NCBI RefSeq assembly: GCF_932276165.1
Contig: NC_064012.1
Coordinates: forward strand, 5,153,501 to 5,217,500
Reading direction: 5' to 3'
Origin: Plutella xylostella
Taxonomy: Eukaryota > Arthropoda > Insecta > Lepidoptera > Plutellidae
Length of the DNA: 64,000 nucleotides
Of this stretch, positions 12,301 to 27,300 are shown piece by piece; positions within the stretch are counted from its first letter, which is position 1, and the number at the start of each line of letters is the position of its first letter. Made by a program: the position numbers and the translations under genes. The notes below the pieces were generated by a model. It was not told the origin of the DNA. It saw only the letters and a list, made by a program, of their open reading frames with translations, and made no database searches.

Positions 12301-15300
12301 AAAATCTAACCTAATTGGTTGCGGTCGATATTAGCCCCATTACGAGGTAATTGAAGTAATACCTCAATTAATCAATGTAATTATTAAACCTTGCTAAGTT
12401 GAGTAGGAACATTGCCGTAAAATGTAACAAAAGTGTTTCGATCCGTTAAATATTTTATGAATTTCCCGCTATACACGCGAAAAAGTCAACGCGAATTTGT
12501 GACGCTAGGTGGATTCTCTGTGGATTCTTTACATACAAACTTGTATTTACTATTCACAGCTCGAGAGTAACCCCACTAGTGCTGAGCTTCTACCTAAGTA
12601 TATATACTACAAGCAAAAGGTCAAACTAAGGTGTGATATCAACCAATACGGACACTCTTACAATATTCAAAGGAGTAATTAGTAGGTGCCGCATAGAACT
12701 GGAGTTTGTGGTCTCTTATTGATTAAGAAAAATCTATAGATTTACGGTCTTATTCATAAAAAAACCTTAAAGTAGGTTTACTGAGCTCAATAGTTACGGA
12801 ACACATTAAGCCTATTTGAGGTTTCGTAAAAATCTCTATTCATAATAGTTCCGTAAACCTTCAGTAACTATAGTGATGCTAATAGATTTCACAGACCAAA
12901 CATTTTGATATTTACCCTATTAAGTTGCCGGTCCGACGAAACCATAACCAAAAATAGCGAAAACTTTCATTCATTTATCAATCTCTATTATCTATGTTAG
13001 CCACGGCTCGGCACTTAAAAAAGTTTACGTTGGCTTAAAGGCGCAGTGGTCAAGCCAAAACCCACAAAAAAAATAATTAAATTTTTACGTTACCATGGCA
13101 ACTTATTTTCAGCAAATATTAACTCACAATAAATGTCAAATCGTCAATAAAGCAGAACAGCTGTTGACCGGCCGCCATGTTTTTGTACAATAGGAGGCTT
13201 ACGGAAGGTGTATAGTAGGGTCCAGCCAACTTTAGCATATCAAGGTTTTACGAATCACTTGGAGAGTTCTTTAGCGCTATTGATCGTTTATGAATAAAGT
13301 TTTTTTGACATTTGCTTACAGCAGGCCTATAGGTCTCCCGTAACTTTTTATGAATAAGACCGTTAGGCTATAGCCCGTTTTTTACCCTGTCGGAAAAAGA
13401 GGAGGGCTGTTATAAGTTAGGTTCAACGTGTCTGTTTATCTGTGTGTGTTTGTTTTTTTCTGTGGTAGCGTAGCCCGTAAACGTCTAAACCGATTTTCAT
13501 TTAGTGCCATAGGTAATGTTACCCCGAGTGTTCTCAGCCATATTTTATCAAATAGGCCTAGCCGATCAAAAAGTTCACAAGGTCATAACAAGGGATTAGT
13601 TGTTGACTTTTGACACATCTGTCCAGAATTTAATATGGAGTTGACGTATAATTTATGACATTACAATGTAACATGGGTGTTAATGACCTAACAGACTATG
13701 ATGAAACTAGGCATTAGTGTTGACTGTCGGGGGGTTTAAACGTTGGTTAGGTATATTCACCTGCGGCTGTTGCTGCAACGTCTGCACCTGTGTGATGGTG
13801 CCCTGCTGCTGCTGCGGCATGGGGCCGCCCAGCGAGCCCGGCTGGCCCATGCCGCCGAGCTGGGGACGCAAATTACCAAGTTACATAATGTACAGTGGCG
13901 AGCAATGAAAAATTTCCACCTTAAATCGCCGTTCTACAGCCTGTAATATGTATGTATATGACACTGGAACTTTATCATTGCTCATGAGTTTATTATTAGA
14001 TGTCCTTTCATGGGAAGTTATGATATGATGGGACAGTTCTTCTGCGCACACCTTCATGATCGAAGGCGCACACGCACAGGTTGTTTAAGAAAAACGAAGA
14101 GGACATCATTTTTGTTACTTAGTGTATCCTTAACGAGAACTTCGCTTCCCTATAAAAAGTATTATCAGGAGAAAAACTGGATAAAAGATAAAGCAATAGC
14201 CTATTTGTTAATAGAGGGTGTCAGCTTCCTACATACCAAATCGCTTTTGTAGTAATAGTGTGATTAAAGTTAAAAACGGTAACGAAACAGTTAAAACCTT
14301 GGCACTGACGGTGGAACTGTTTCATGGTATGGTTAGAGCTATTCTTAGGGTTCAACGGATCGGAAAGCTGAGGTTACAACGTCTGAGATATCAGCTGAAA
14401 AACCATGGCATTGTTTTTTGCAGTTCTATTAACAACACATAACTGCAAACAGGATAACCGGCAAATAAAAACTAGTACCATAAACTGAAGGGCTTTTACG
14501 GGGCGCATTTAAGACGTGACAAAAGTTTTGCATCGCTGTCACTCACATCGCGCAGTCTCAAGAGTGAGCGCGACGGAGAACTTTTGCCACGTCTTATTAG
14601 CACCCTGTGCTACACGGCCAGATCGTTTAAATTGATGTGTGAAAGCGTAACTAACCGGATGCAACATGGATATAGTCTGCATGCCCTGCCCGAGGCCCTG
14701 CATGTTGATGCAGCCCTGCTGGTACTGCTGCAACATGTGCTGCTGCGTCTGCTGCTGCAACAGCTGCTGCTGCTGCTGCTGCTGCTGTTGCTGCTGCTGC
14801 GAGGGTAAAGGCAGGTTATTTATTTATTTATTGACACTTTTTTGCATACTTAAAAAAAATCATACACAGACAAAATACAAATTAAGAAGAAGTTAGTACA
14901 CAAAGCCGGGCTTATTGGCAAAAAGCAATTTCTTCCAGCCAACCCTTGGCTTGGATTATTATATATGATTATAGAAACTATTAGTTGTGGGAGTAAAAAA
15001 ACCCTGTTATTCATAAAACGTAAATTGTTCTGGCTTGGAAATTATTATAGTCTAGAGGTATCATACATATGATTAGTCTGAAGCCGAAATTAAACCAGAA
15101 CTATCTTTAGTCTTCGCTTTAATAAGGGAGTGAGTGTACATAAGAACAATAAGCAGTAACAATAGATGCGAAAAACTGTTGATGCGTCACTCAGGGAGGC
15201 TCTTTTCGTGCTCTTCACTTGTAGCGCATCATATTAAAAATATCAGTAATATTCCGAAATGTCTAGTTTACAAGTTTACAGTAACATTTGAAGGCACACA

Positions 15301-18300
15301 CCATTACCTGTTGCATGACCTGCTGCTGCATCGCCTGTTGCTGCAGGTTCTTGTTCATCTGGCCCTTGTCTTGGACGCTGGCTATAGGAGTCATCTGACC
15401 GGAGTTCATCACTAGCAACCTGAGGACAGAAAGGGTAAAGTTAAAAAGAGCGGTGGTAGCTCAGTCGGGTAAGCGCCCGCTTCTCACGCCAAAGATGCGG
15501 GTCCGAATCCCGGCGCTGACATGTACCAATGATTTATTTGAATTTAAGTACAGTATATACCATCGCTCTTACGGTGAAGGAAAACATCGTGAGGAAACCT
15601 AATTACATATCTAGATTTAGCACATCTAGATATGTGAACCCACCAACCCGCAGTGGACCAGCGTGGTGGGAAATGGTCCTAGCTTAGGAAGGCAGTATAG
15701 ACCTTGGGGATATGCACAAAGGTTCCACTCGAGAGAGCCACGTGCAGGTACTTCCACCCCCACAGATAATAGAATAGCAGGGTAAAGTTACACTGAAAGT
15801 GGAGGGTTTTTGTTAGGCTGAGTTCCCAGTAGGCAAACTAGGCGAGCAGTTTACTAGGCGCGTCAGCGCTATTGAGCTCAAAACTAGAAAACTTTGAACA
15901 CTCGGCATAAATGAAATTACCGCATACTCAGTCAATTTGCCCGCTGTGAACGCAGCCTTAATCATAAATTTTAATATTAGAATATATTTTTAAGAAAGTT
16001 ATCACTGAACGAACAACTGCGTAAACTTAGTTTACTCTCAAAATCAAGTTATTTAACAGCCTTAAGTAATGAACCAGAAAATCTAAATTTAATAGCCACA
16101 CCAAAAAACACGAAAAATATACCCACAAAAAATACCTTTTTCGTACTTGAAGCCGGTACCTTAGACAGTAGAGCAGGATCTCCGAACCTCAGACCACCGC
16201 GTCTTACGATTCTTTCACTTGAGCTGTACTTATAGTTTAAACTCTCGAAACTACCCTGAACACTTGTTATGTCGAGGGCAGTTGACACGGCACTAATGCG
16301 CGTAGGTGCTTCGAAATCAATCGTTAATCCCTAGTGGGCGCCATGAACCTTTCCCGCCCTTTGAAGCTGATTAACAAAAAATAATCGAAAATAACTTTTG
16401 CCTGTAAGCTTTGTTAATTTAAGGTTCCGTTTAAAAATTTCGTAAACCCGAGCGATTTGCAAAATAAGTGTTGTCGTTAAAGTCTTATATGTCTGTATAT
16501 AATAATGCCTCTACATCTATTAATCCTCGGGACCCAACTTTGTATTAGGTTCGTTCTTTAGTTGATAGGATATATCCCCTTTAATATTCACACTAGCTTT
16601 ACCCTCACGCTTCGCTTCGCCATAAAATATTCCCACTAGATAGCTTATGTGTTATTTATTGCTCTGTTGTAACAAAAGTAATATTTCTGAAAGATTTTAT
16701 GAAATTCATCCATCCAAACAACAAAATAAGTGTGATAAGAAATAAGTGAGGCTATAAATAATATCGTGAACCTTCATTCCGTTAATATATATTTTCTTAC
16801 TGAGTAATTAATTAGGATTAGTCATAACAAAGTATTTTGAGACCGCCCACACACAAGTACCTACTGTTTACAGTTAATTTCTTTAATTCTATTCGAAAAA
16901 TAATGCTGAAATGTTTTAACTAAACTTTAAACTTTATTATACTTTTAAAAAGCTTCTTTATTCTGTAAGTGTATTAAGAGTCATTATACTTTGTATACTT
17001 ATGTACTGGCTGTTGTATCTGTAGATACACCTATGTTGTAGGTTTGGTTGGCAGCATCTGTGTAGGTTTAATTGGTATTTTCTTATATTGTTCAAAAATA
17101 AACTCTATTCTATAATCTCACTGTTGCTTGGCTCACTGCTCTCTCTGTCGCTCTCAGCTGTAGCTTCTATGGTTGATGGGCTACGTAATTTTGAAAAAAC
17201 AACTCTATCACAGAAGCGTGTACAGTACACTCACTGTTGTTTCGCTGTTGCATCTGGTGCGTCTGGCTGGTGCATCGACTATACTGGGGTACTTCAAAAA
17301 GCAACTCTATCACATAACGGCGTAGACACACTATGGTTCCAACTGTTGTGTTAAAAAGCCACTCTATCCTATACACACAAGGGTCCAGACTCGCTATTGC
17401 TTTGGCTGTTACATCTTGTTGGTCGAGTTGGTGCTACGACTATACTGGGCTTACTTACTTACTTACTTCAAAAAGCAACTCATTAAAATAAGGGTGCAAA
17501 CTCACTGTTGCTTCGCCTATTCCATCTAGAGCTGCATCTTTGGTTGGCTTAATGTGGTCATGTTATGTTAAAAAAAGCAAAAGATGCAGACTCACTGTTG
17601 CTTCGGCTGTTGCATCTGGTGCTGCATCTTGTTGGTCTGGTTGGCTGCGTCCTGCTTGGCCGCCGGCGCCGGCGACCGCACGCCTGCCTTGCCGCGGTGC
17701 TTCGACTGTAGGGGCGAAGTGTAATAAGTTTCACATGTGTTCAATGCATTAAATTAGGAACTATATGGACCTTTCGAAGCAAAGGCGACGTATTGATAGT
17801 CATAGTCACTACGCAACGCGGTGAGTGGCAGGGTGATATAGAATACAAACATGGATACCCTATGAGGACTCTATAGTCAACAATGGTGTTAGAGTTGGAT
17901 TGCAATGGAGACTCCTTCTGATTTAAATTGAAGTTAAGTGTTTTAAGTGTTTCAGATTTTTACACCAAACATTAGATCGATAATCTTACTTTAAATATGG
18001 AAAAAAATAATTTCCCCAATTGTACACAAACAAGATACTGCTTAGACAGGAAAAGAAAAGCGGTGGTAGCACAGTCGGGAAAGCGTCTGCTTGTCACGGC
18101 AAAGATGCGTAGATCTTGTGTAGTGTAGGTACAGTAGTGCAGATACAGAAGGGCTAATACGGGGCGCATTTAAGACGTGACAAAAGTTCTCCGTCGCGCT
18201 CACTCTAGAGGCTGCGCGATGTGAATGAGTAGGATGCAAACCTTAAATGCGCCCCGTGTTAGTAGCCCAGCACGCCACTCTATATGACGAAAAACTAAGT

Positions 18301-21300
18301 TTCGGAGCTGCGCGAGACACGACTCTTTCTCGTATTAAACGACACGTGACGTGATAGCACGACGTTTTCGTTAAATTGAGTACCATGGGCGGCTGCGCGG
18401 CGCTGGTCTGCGTGGACACGGACGCCGCCGGGCGGATGCCGGCCGACGGCAGGATGGTGGACAGCGGCCGCGGCTTGTTGCCTAGTATATAGCTAGTACA
18501 TATGTATAGTACAGTACCATGGGCGGCTGCGCGGCGCTGGTCTGCGTGGACACGGACGCCGCCGGGCGGATGCCGGCCGACGGCAGGATGGTGGACAGCG
18601 GCCGCGGCTTGTTGCCTAGTATATAGCTAGTATATAGCTAGTACATATGTACAGTACCATGGGCGGCTGCGCGGCGCTGGTCTGCGTGGACACGGACGCC
18701 GCCGGGCGGATGCCGGCCGACGGCAGGATGGTGGACAGCGGCCGCGGCTTGTTGCCGTCCGCTCGCGGCTTGCTGCCCGTCGGGGTGGCGCATGACATGC
18801 TTGATGCTGGGGGGAGAGATAGATAGGGTTAAGAGTGGTAAAATATGAAATAGAGTCGTGGGGGCATAGTGGATAAGAGCTAGAATGTCAGTCGAGAGGC
18901 TGAGCCTTCAAATCTTGGCATATACCAATGAATTCCTTAAGGAGTTTAAGTACAATCATACCATGTTACGGTTCTCTTACGGTGCTTTTACGGTGAAGGT
19001 AAATATCGTGAGTAAACCAGCACATCTAGATTCCTTACACCCAGTTTCAGAATAGAGTATTCAAGAAAATCTCAGTAGAGATTTGCTCAATGGTTGAGTA
19101 GATACTTAGGTTTTCTACGTTTCACAAGTCGAACATAGATTTTATCAAACCGTACTTAGCTAAGTATTTAATCAAGGTGCCTCTAAGCACGACTTTACGT
19201 TTCATTATATGTACAAAAAACCGGTTTTAATCGATAAAACTATCGTATAGGATTTTTGTTAAAAAATATTGACGAATTTAATTTTAAACACGTGAAATTA
19301 TTAAAAGAGTTATCTATTTATAATATATTAGGCCATAATGTTATAAATTCAGATATTTCTTTTAATTTAGAATCACCAGGATAGACAACGGAACGCATTT
19401 CAAAATCCAATCTGTGAAATTCGAAATGTCATTGTCATTTCATTGTCAATCAATCAAATCTATTGTCATTTCATAAATATTCATCTTCAAAACCAAATAT
19501 AATCTTCTGTATTTTACCATAGTTATCCATTAAATTAAAGGGTTCTAACCAAATATTAAAATGGAAAGGAAGATAATAATTAGTTAATTCAGTGACTAGA
19601 CCCAGTGAGCAATCAAGTAGAGCACTGACTTGGTAGCCCCGTGTGAATGCTGGAATAAATAACGAAAACTGCCTTCCCTCAACTCGGATCTGTGTGGGAC
19701 TCCAACATGCTCAATCGTTGCGTAAAAACCCCTCTTCAACTCCGTGGTCAAGTCGCTTCTGCTGTTCGATTGTGACTAAGGGATCGATGAACCAACTACA
19801 TATCGAGTAAGAAATCGCATGGCGAATTGGAGATTGATCGGCCACACTATCAGAAGGGACGACACATGTGCACACATGGCGGCGTACAGTCGACGGCGAG
19901 CTGCGAGCGCAAGGCCTGAGCTGGACGGAGGCCAGAGCGGTTGCTGAGGACCGGACGGCGTGCGTGGCGCACTCTTGTGAAGACCCTCTGTACCACCAGG
20001 GTACCTTAGAACAACAACAACAACAACAAATTAAACCCGGAGGATTATTTTGATTTCTAAGTGATTACTGTGATTTTTGTTGTTTCCTGATAAAAAATAT
20101 TATTAATTAAAGAATATAAAAGTTTAAACAAATATTTTTATTTATAGCCATGAAATCTAATATAAGTCCTTACATTCATAAATATTTAATATGTCTCCAC
20201 CAGTGCTGTTCTTACATGGTTCTTACAGCATATTCTTCTTGTTTTCAAAACTTTGCAGTTCTTGAGGCAAAGGCTGCACAGCATATGGTTCCTCTTCTAT
20301 TTCATTGTCCAGAACCACAAGTATAATCGTCTAGTTCTAGAGCCATGTTGTGCAACATCTCATAATGACCTTGTAAACCTTCTGCAATTTGAGTTGCATT
20401 TCATAATGTAGATATGGGAATCTTCTCTTTAGCACCACAAAGCATCACTCAATGGTGTTTCTTGTTGGGTTCTGGGCTCTATTAAATGCTTCTTGTGACG
20501 GTATGGCTGCATTTATGAATGGTGTTATAAGATTAGATTAACGAAGTATCGTCACTGGACATTGTACAGCAAACAAAACTCTTGTATAATACTTGATATT
20601 TCACAATAATCACGAGTAAAAATATTTGATTAAGGTTTAAGTAGCCGAAATTGGTTACTTAAATTTGACAGACTCAACTTTGAGCAAGTACGGTTTGAGC
20701 GCTGTCAAACGCGTTGTGAAACGCATTTTTGTCGCTAAGCATGAAGTTAAGCATGCCAACTGTCAAATTTGAGATTTCTCAAGCTCTGTTGCTCAAACCA
20801 AACTCAATCATAAGAAATCTCAATTCAGAAACAGAAATTTAATAAGTATGAACTTAAGTAGGCTTTGAGAACGACTCAACCTCAAATACTCAGTTGCGAA
20901 ACCGAGGGTTAGTGGATTTAACTCATTCCCAAACGGCGATACGGCTAGTGAGCTATTGTGTGATTACAGATTTACTGCCAAAAGGGGCTGGCTCGCTTGC
21001 GAATCACCCCTGACTATCCCTACGTGGATTATAGTCGTGGGAATTTACTATGAATATCTTTTACAACGCGGCTATCCTCTAAACACTCAACAACATAAAT
21101 CACTTCAACTTCATCAGCCTTACCGTTATGCTGCACATTCTGCGGCGAATGCTGTATGAACATAGACTGGTCGGGTTGGCTGCCCCTGATGAAGATGGGG
21201 TTTGGGGCCAACAGACCGCCCGCCGGCAGGGTGCCCGCTTGCAGGCCCCCAGTCCACACCTGGGGGAGAGCCCCTGATATCTGCCACGGCGCGAATTGCA

Positions 21301-24300
21301 TCGTTTGACCGCCCGTCTGGAAGATTGGGGGTTGTTAGGTTAGTAGAAGGGATGTGTGTTTGTTGGTAACTTAACAGGGTACAGAAACATTGATATGCAG
21401 GTACAGCAAATGTTAAGTAAACGTTTATTTGTCAGTAAAGGATCTACGGGAACACTTTTAAGTAATAACTAGGCTAGTTCATATAAATCTGTAGATGAAT
21501 GTGACTGGTGCAGCTAAGCATAACTGCATAATATTCCAGTAGAGTTTGACAGGCTTTTGCAAAGTACAAGGTGTTATGAAAAATATCAAGAAAATCTTTC
21601 TAAGACTGGTGTTACTTTCAAGAAAAACGCATTTGTATTCATCATCTGTACACATAGCAAATTATTCAGTCGCCTTGGCCACTTAGCAGAAAAAAAGAAC
21701 GCAAACAAATTAAAAACATACAAACATGGAGATAAAATGTACAAAATACGCTGCTGTATTATTTTTCGCTGATCTAAGCAGTTGGCGTAACAAAATATAT
21801 ATAATATCATATTGTAAAGAAATATTATTAAATCGCATAACAAGCAAATAATTTTATAAACGCATTGAGGGAAACATAGCGCTTAGCAGCTTTGTTAAAT
21901 AAGTTTAGGTCATCATCATCATCATCCGTAATTCTTCACTGCTGGACTTAAGCCTCTTCTCAGGAGCGCCACCACACCTTGTGTGGCCTTCCTCATCCAG
22001 ACACTACCGGGCCACATGTCTAAGGTCTTCGCCCAGCGGGTCTAAATCAAAAACAAATTTCACATTCTCACTACAAATACGAAACTCAAAGTAGCTAATC
22101 TCTCATTGGATACAGGTTGAAGTACATTCATAGGTATAATTTTATTATCGCAGTGATATTGTAAGATTACTGACTGACTCACATTATCCTGAATAATAAA
22201 ATTGCAATAACACTGCGACATAAATTCATTTGATCGATCGATCTATCACCCTTAAAAATAATGTGGCATTCCATTGCTAAAACAATTTGAAAAACGGCGT
22301 CTTTTAATCTTTTGCGTTTACAATATGTACTTAAGTATTAAAAGGATTAGCTAGATTAGCTGGCGGAGAATACATATGAGTACGCAGAGCAGACCGCAAA
22401 CCAGCTACCGTATCACCACCGACCCATTAGCAATGGACAACATTTCATTTTCTTTACCCTATATTTTTATTAGTTATTCGGAAAGTTTATAGAAAATTAG
22501 GGGACCCGTATTTTTTTATTTTGTATATACATAAATTTTTGCATGTTATTTTTAACTTTAAAGTTAATTATTTTAAAACCGGAAGTGACGTGCAATATTA
22601 GGCTCAATTTTTATTTTTGTCTATATCCTGAGTCTCGCAAAAAAACATAAATGACACTGACAAGTGACATTTAAACTTTGTTTACATGCCAACCAACAAA
22701 TGGGTCATTTTCAAATAACCTTGATATTTCTGATGATGGAAAGTAGGTACTTATCATGTAAAAAAATAAGCAGAAGCATTTTTCAGCTGTGTAGGCGGTG
22801 GCATGCTCTAGGACATATTATATAGAGGTCATCTCTTAATATTAAATATAAAAAATAGTCAGAAAGTGTCAAAACAGAATTAATGAAAATGACCCAAATA
22901 AACAACAACGTCACGATAAAACGTCAACGTCAATCAAAAATGAAAGTGACAGTTACTTTGTTTTTAAATCTATAGGCTTTGATCATCAAAATGCATCGCA
23001 CCTGATGCATGACGTCATCAGCACTTTTTTACTATTTTATGATTTTCTCGAAAATGATACATCCAAAAAATACAAAAACATTTTTTTTGTGGCCTTTAGA
23101 GCTAAATCTCGAAATGGTTTTCGATTTATAGCAGCTTTAGTTTTTTGAAATGTTGTCCATTATGAAACATATGTATGATCTGTACAAGTTACGTAAAATT
23201 TGTCAAACGAGCGACGCTGCTTATAGATTGCTAAATAATTGCTAATGTTCGGTGGTGGTAACCGCACAGCAGTGACGATGACATTACTGTTTGAAAGGGT
23301 GAAAAAAGTGACATTACCTGCAGCGGGCTGATGATCTGCGCCTGCGCAGGCGGCTGCCCCAGCACGGGCTGCGAGACCTGCACGCACTGCGTGGGCACCT
23401 GCCCGCCACCCGCCTTGCCTGACGCCTTTCCGCTCGACATCACCTGCGCAATGGCATCAGTAATGATTGAATGTTGGGGGAGAATAGGTGAAGTTCTCGA
23501 TATCACCTGCGCAATCGCATCAGCATCAGTGTATGTGGGGAAGATAGGTGAAGTGAAGTTGTAGGGTAAATGGGAGAGTGAGAAGAGAAAGAAAGACGGA
23601 AATAAGACGGTAAGGGCGTATGACAAGATTAGTGTAAAATAAACCTCGCTAAGGAGTAACTAAAATAGGTTTTGGAGCCGGGTTTATTAATTCACTATTT
23701 TTATGAATTTATCACTTGCAAAAGTGGTTTATTTGGTTATGGTTACCTACCTACATTTTATATAAACTATCTAATTTTGAACTTAACTTCACGGTGGTAA
23801 AAGACCTTTACCAAACCCAAAATATTAAATGAAACTCACTGAAAATATAGAACTGTAACGTTGTTTGTCACCCTCGCACTACTTGTGAACACTCAAAGAA
23901 TGGACGTGAGCTAAAAATACATTTGCATACAGGATATTATATTCAAGATGGATTTTATCAGTTACAGATCCAATCACAGCTCGGCCTAACAACAATATAA
24001 CATGTATTACTATACAACTTAAGCATACATTTTGAAATGGCGACAAAGTTTCAACATATTGAATAGTAAGCAACTGATGATTTATGAATGTAAAATTAAA
24101 CATAATTAGCGATATTGGATCGTCTGTTTTATTTCGCGATTTCAGGGTTGGACCTGTAATGAAACTTGCCCATTAGCCTGGCAACATCACTGATAAAATT
24201 TCACCCGCTACACAACATTATACTGAAGATTTTGATGTTTTATTGAACCCTTAATCGGCAATACCCTGCTCAAGCAAATTAGATATGACTAAGAGCAACT

Positions 24301-27300
24301 GACCTTATGCATTTCATTCTTCTGCTGTTGTCCAATTGAGACGGTAGACTGCGAGTGAGCCGGCAGTATGCTTGGCTGGGAGTTGATCACGCCGAGCGGA
24401 CTAAACACGAACGTCTGATTCTGGGTCGTCGGTATGGCGGGAATAGTCGTATACCCGGGGAACGGGGCTGAGTGGAAACAAATACACAATTAAACAAAGA
24501 TTAGGTTAAAAAAAGTACGGCGCAACAACACGTTACCAGAGCTGTGTCGGTAATGAACAGGAAAACTAGTTGAAGGCATTAGACTGTGGGCTAGGTGACA
24601 CGGGACGCGGCGCGCGTGTAAAAAACGTAGTGAGAAATATAGTTCAAGGTACAAAGTCGCGACCGCTTGCCCCTATCACCTAGGACAACACCTAGGCTTG
24701 TCAATGAATCAATTTATGATCTCTATAGCTTTAGTAATATATCGTTGCGCTCAATATCAAGGCCTTATATTCTAGTACACGACTGAAATGCAGAAACGGT
24801 AGACCTAGGCTCGGCATTTCGATACCTAGGGGGACGGTTTCTGCATTTCAAATCGACACAAAAATGTTTGCAAATAAATTATCTGAACACATTCAAATCG
24901 CTGGAAATAAAAAGTGGGTGCAATTCGTAAGCTTCTCAAATCGTTTCTTTGATTGTCTAGTTTTAATAAGGTTGTTATTGAAGCGATATAGTTCCTTTTC
25001 CTAGAATGTCGAGCGTGTTTCAAATTACCTTTAGCGTGCAGTTTCAAGTTGACACTCAAAGTAAGTACATACTGTATAATACGCTTATCTGTACATTAAT
25101 AATATTACACGTACTACCGCTTATTTTACAAGATCAGCTGTTATTGAACCCAAAAAAGTGAATATGAAAGCGGAATTTTTATTTAATGCTTTAAAGCGCT
25201 GTGATTGTACAAAACTGCGCAAAGTAAGATTTTTAAGCTCTTATGTACTGTAAAAAGCTTTTAAAAGATGTAATGTAAAAATAGCCAATTAAAATAAGAA
25301 AACAATGGTTTTAATTTCCAAAAATAAACAACGTCAACCGACACATTCACAAACCACGAGACTGTAAAGTAAAATACAACAAAATATTTCGTTTTATTTA
25401 GAAATGTATGAAACCTTGTTCCTGGTACGTCGTTAGACCTGAAAAATTCACTGAAATCCTAAATAATGATGCAGTTCATTTCATTAACTATTTAATATAT
25501 CAAGTTTTAGGGAAAAAATAGATATTATATCATATTTAATTTGTCAGTCAGCTATTAATTAAATATCTATTATATTATATTATATCAATCATAATTATAA
25601 CTTTTTATCACGTGAGTATAAGTTTATATCGCGAAAAGCGGGTGACTCGCAATCTGACTACCCCTTCGGGGATTATAGTCGTGAGCATATATATTTATGT
25701 GAGTGTGTAATGAATTATACGTGTAATCAGATCAGAAATATCTATAATTAGATCGCTCACTTCAAATAGTGAAGTTTTTCACGAACTTCTTAAGCAGTTG
25801 TAAAAGCTCTAAGCTCTATTTAAAACCAAACGTTGCTTAATTAATAGCTACGTTTTGTCACTTCCTACCAAGTAGCATTTAAGTGATTGTAATTGTGATT
25901 TTAAAGCATAAAATCTTAATCTAGTGCGTATAGTAAGTGCATAAATATTTAGGAGTTTTCACACTTGGACTTACACATATAATGCGATAAATGGTCGCTA
26001 CTCTTGATACATACAGACTTACAGACAGATACATCAAGACAAATCGTGATATTATTTATCACAACTTCTTATGCCATTAAGAAGGTGTCATAATGATCAT
26101 GACAGTTTAAAGTTTAATCGATCCCAATTATACAGAACCCTGTAGAATCTGAAACGGTTTATCCAACCCTCGAACTTATGGCCTACTGAATGTTTCGCCA
26201 AAAGAACGTTTGGTCCACAAAGATATAAAAAAGAGTAATGCAAATTGTTAATTGAACAAAAAAACAGTGGTCTGACCGTTCATTGGTTAATCGGATGTTA
26301 ATGACCCGTAACCTTCCCGGCCCTGTATGTCATGGTTTCAATAACTCTATCTATCTATCGACGCCAGTTACTTTCATACGATTTTGACAGAATGCAACTT
26401 TTTATGTGTCAAAATCGTATGATAGTAACTGTCAGCTATCGATAGATAGAGTATTGAAACTGGTACTCTAGTACAGGTTTGATAGTTTGTCGAAAACTAT
26501 AAAAGTTTACGTTTTCTCGCATACTCGTGGCGCCTCTAACGGAAACTATCATGAAACATTTGACAGATAATGTATGTAGATGAGAGGAGAAAACGTAAAC
26601 TTTTTCGTTTTCATAAATGGCAAAACCCGTACTAGAAAGTCTGGTAGTTCGGTGTGTAAATATGCACACAGTATACTCACTTGCTTGTCCCTGAAGCACT
26701 TGTTTCCCCTGAGCGGTGATCATGTGCGGCGCCAGCTGGTTCCCTTGGAACGGCTTCCCCGCTGCTATCACCTACAACAACAAATGTAAAGGTGAGAATA
26801 TATTACTAGAACACACAGCATAATAATATGAGGGTTTTTATTCGGCGATGTCTCACTCACTAAGCCCCAGTTTCACCATACTCTGTTAGATCATAACAAG
26901 AGATTAGTTATTGATTTGTGATACATCTGTCAAGAATTTAATATCGAGATGACGTATGTTTGATGACATTACAATGTAACTGGGGTGTTAATAATCTAAC
27001 AGACTATGGTGAAACTAGGCATCAGTAGACGAACGAACAAACCAGAATTGTCACGCGTTCGGGATGCTTAATACAACGAAATAGAGAGTCGTGATTAGCT
27101 TAATTAATTTTGCTTTTTCTAAGCTTCGGAGGGTTAGCGTGACAATTATTCTTGTTCGTTCTTTCGTCGATATGGAGAGTGCCCCCCCTGGATAGCAGCG
27201 AAACAAAATCGCTCGTGGGAAAGTAATTGCTTCTCGATTATATTCGTAGGGTTACCAATAAACTCATCATCATCATCAGCCAATAATCATCCACTGCTGG

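Noticed and set aside
14666..14896. Cys-rich plus-strand ORF
   Set aside because: Antisense shadow of the ph CAG tract (CTG/TGC reads as Leu, Cys or Ala). The same explanation covers the Leu/Cys-rich ORFs at 32593-32895 and the Ala/Val ORF near 32300.
15447..15520. Possible tRNA gene
   Set aside because: A- and B-box-like words are present, but no cloverleaf closes, and an SINE body with target-site duplication follows.
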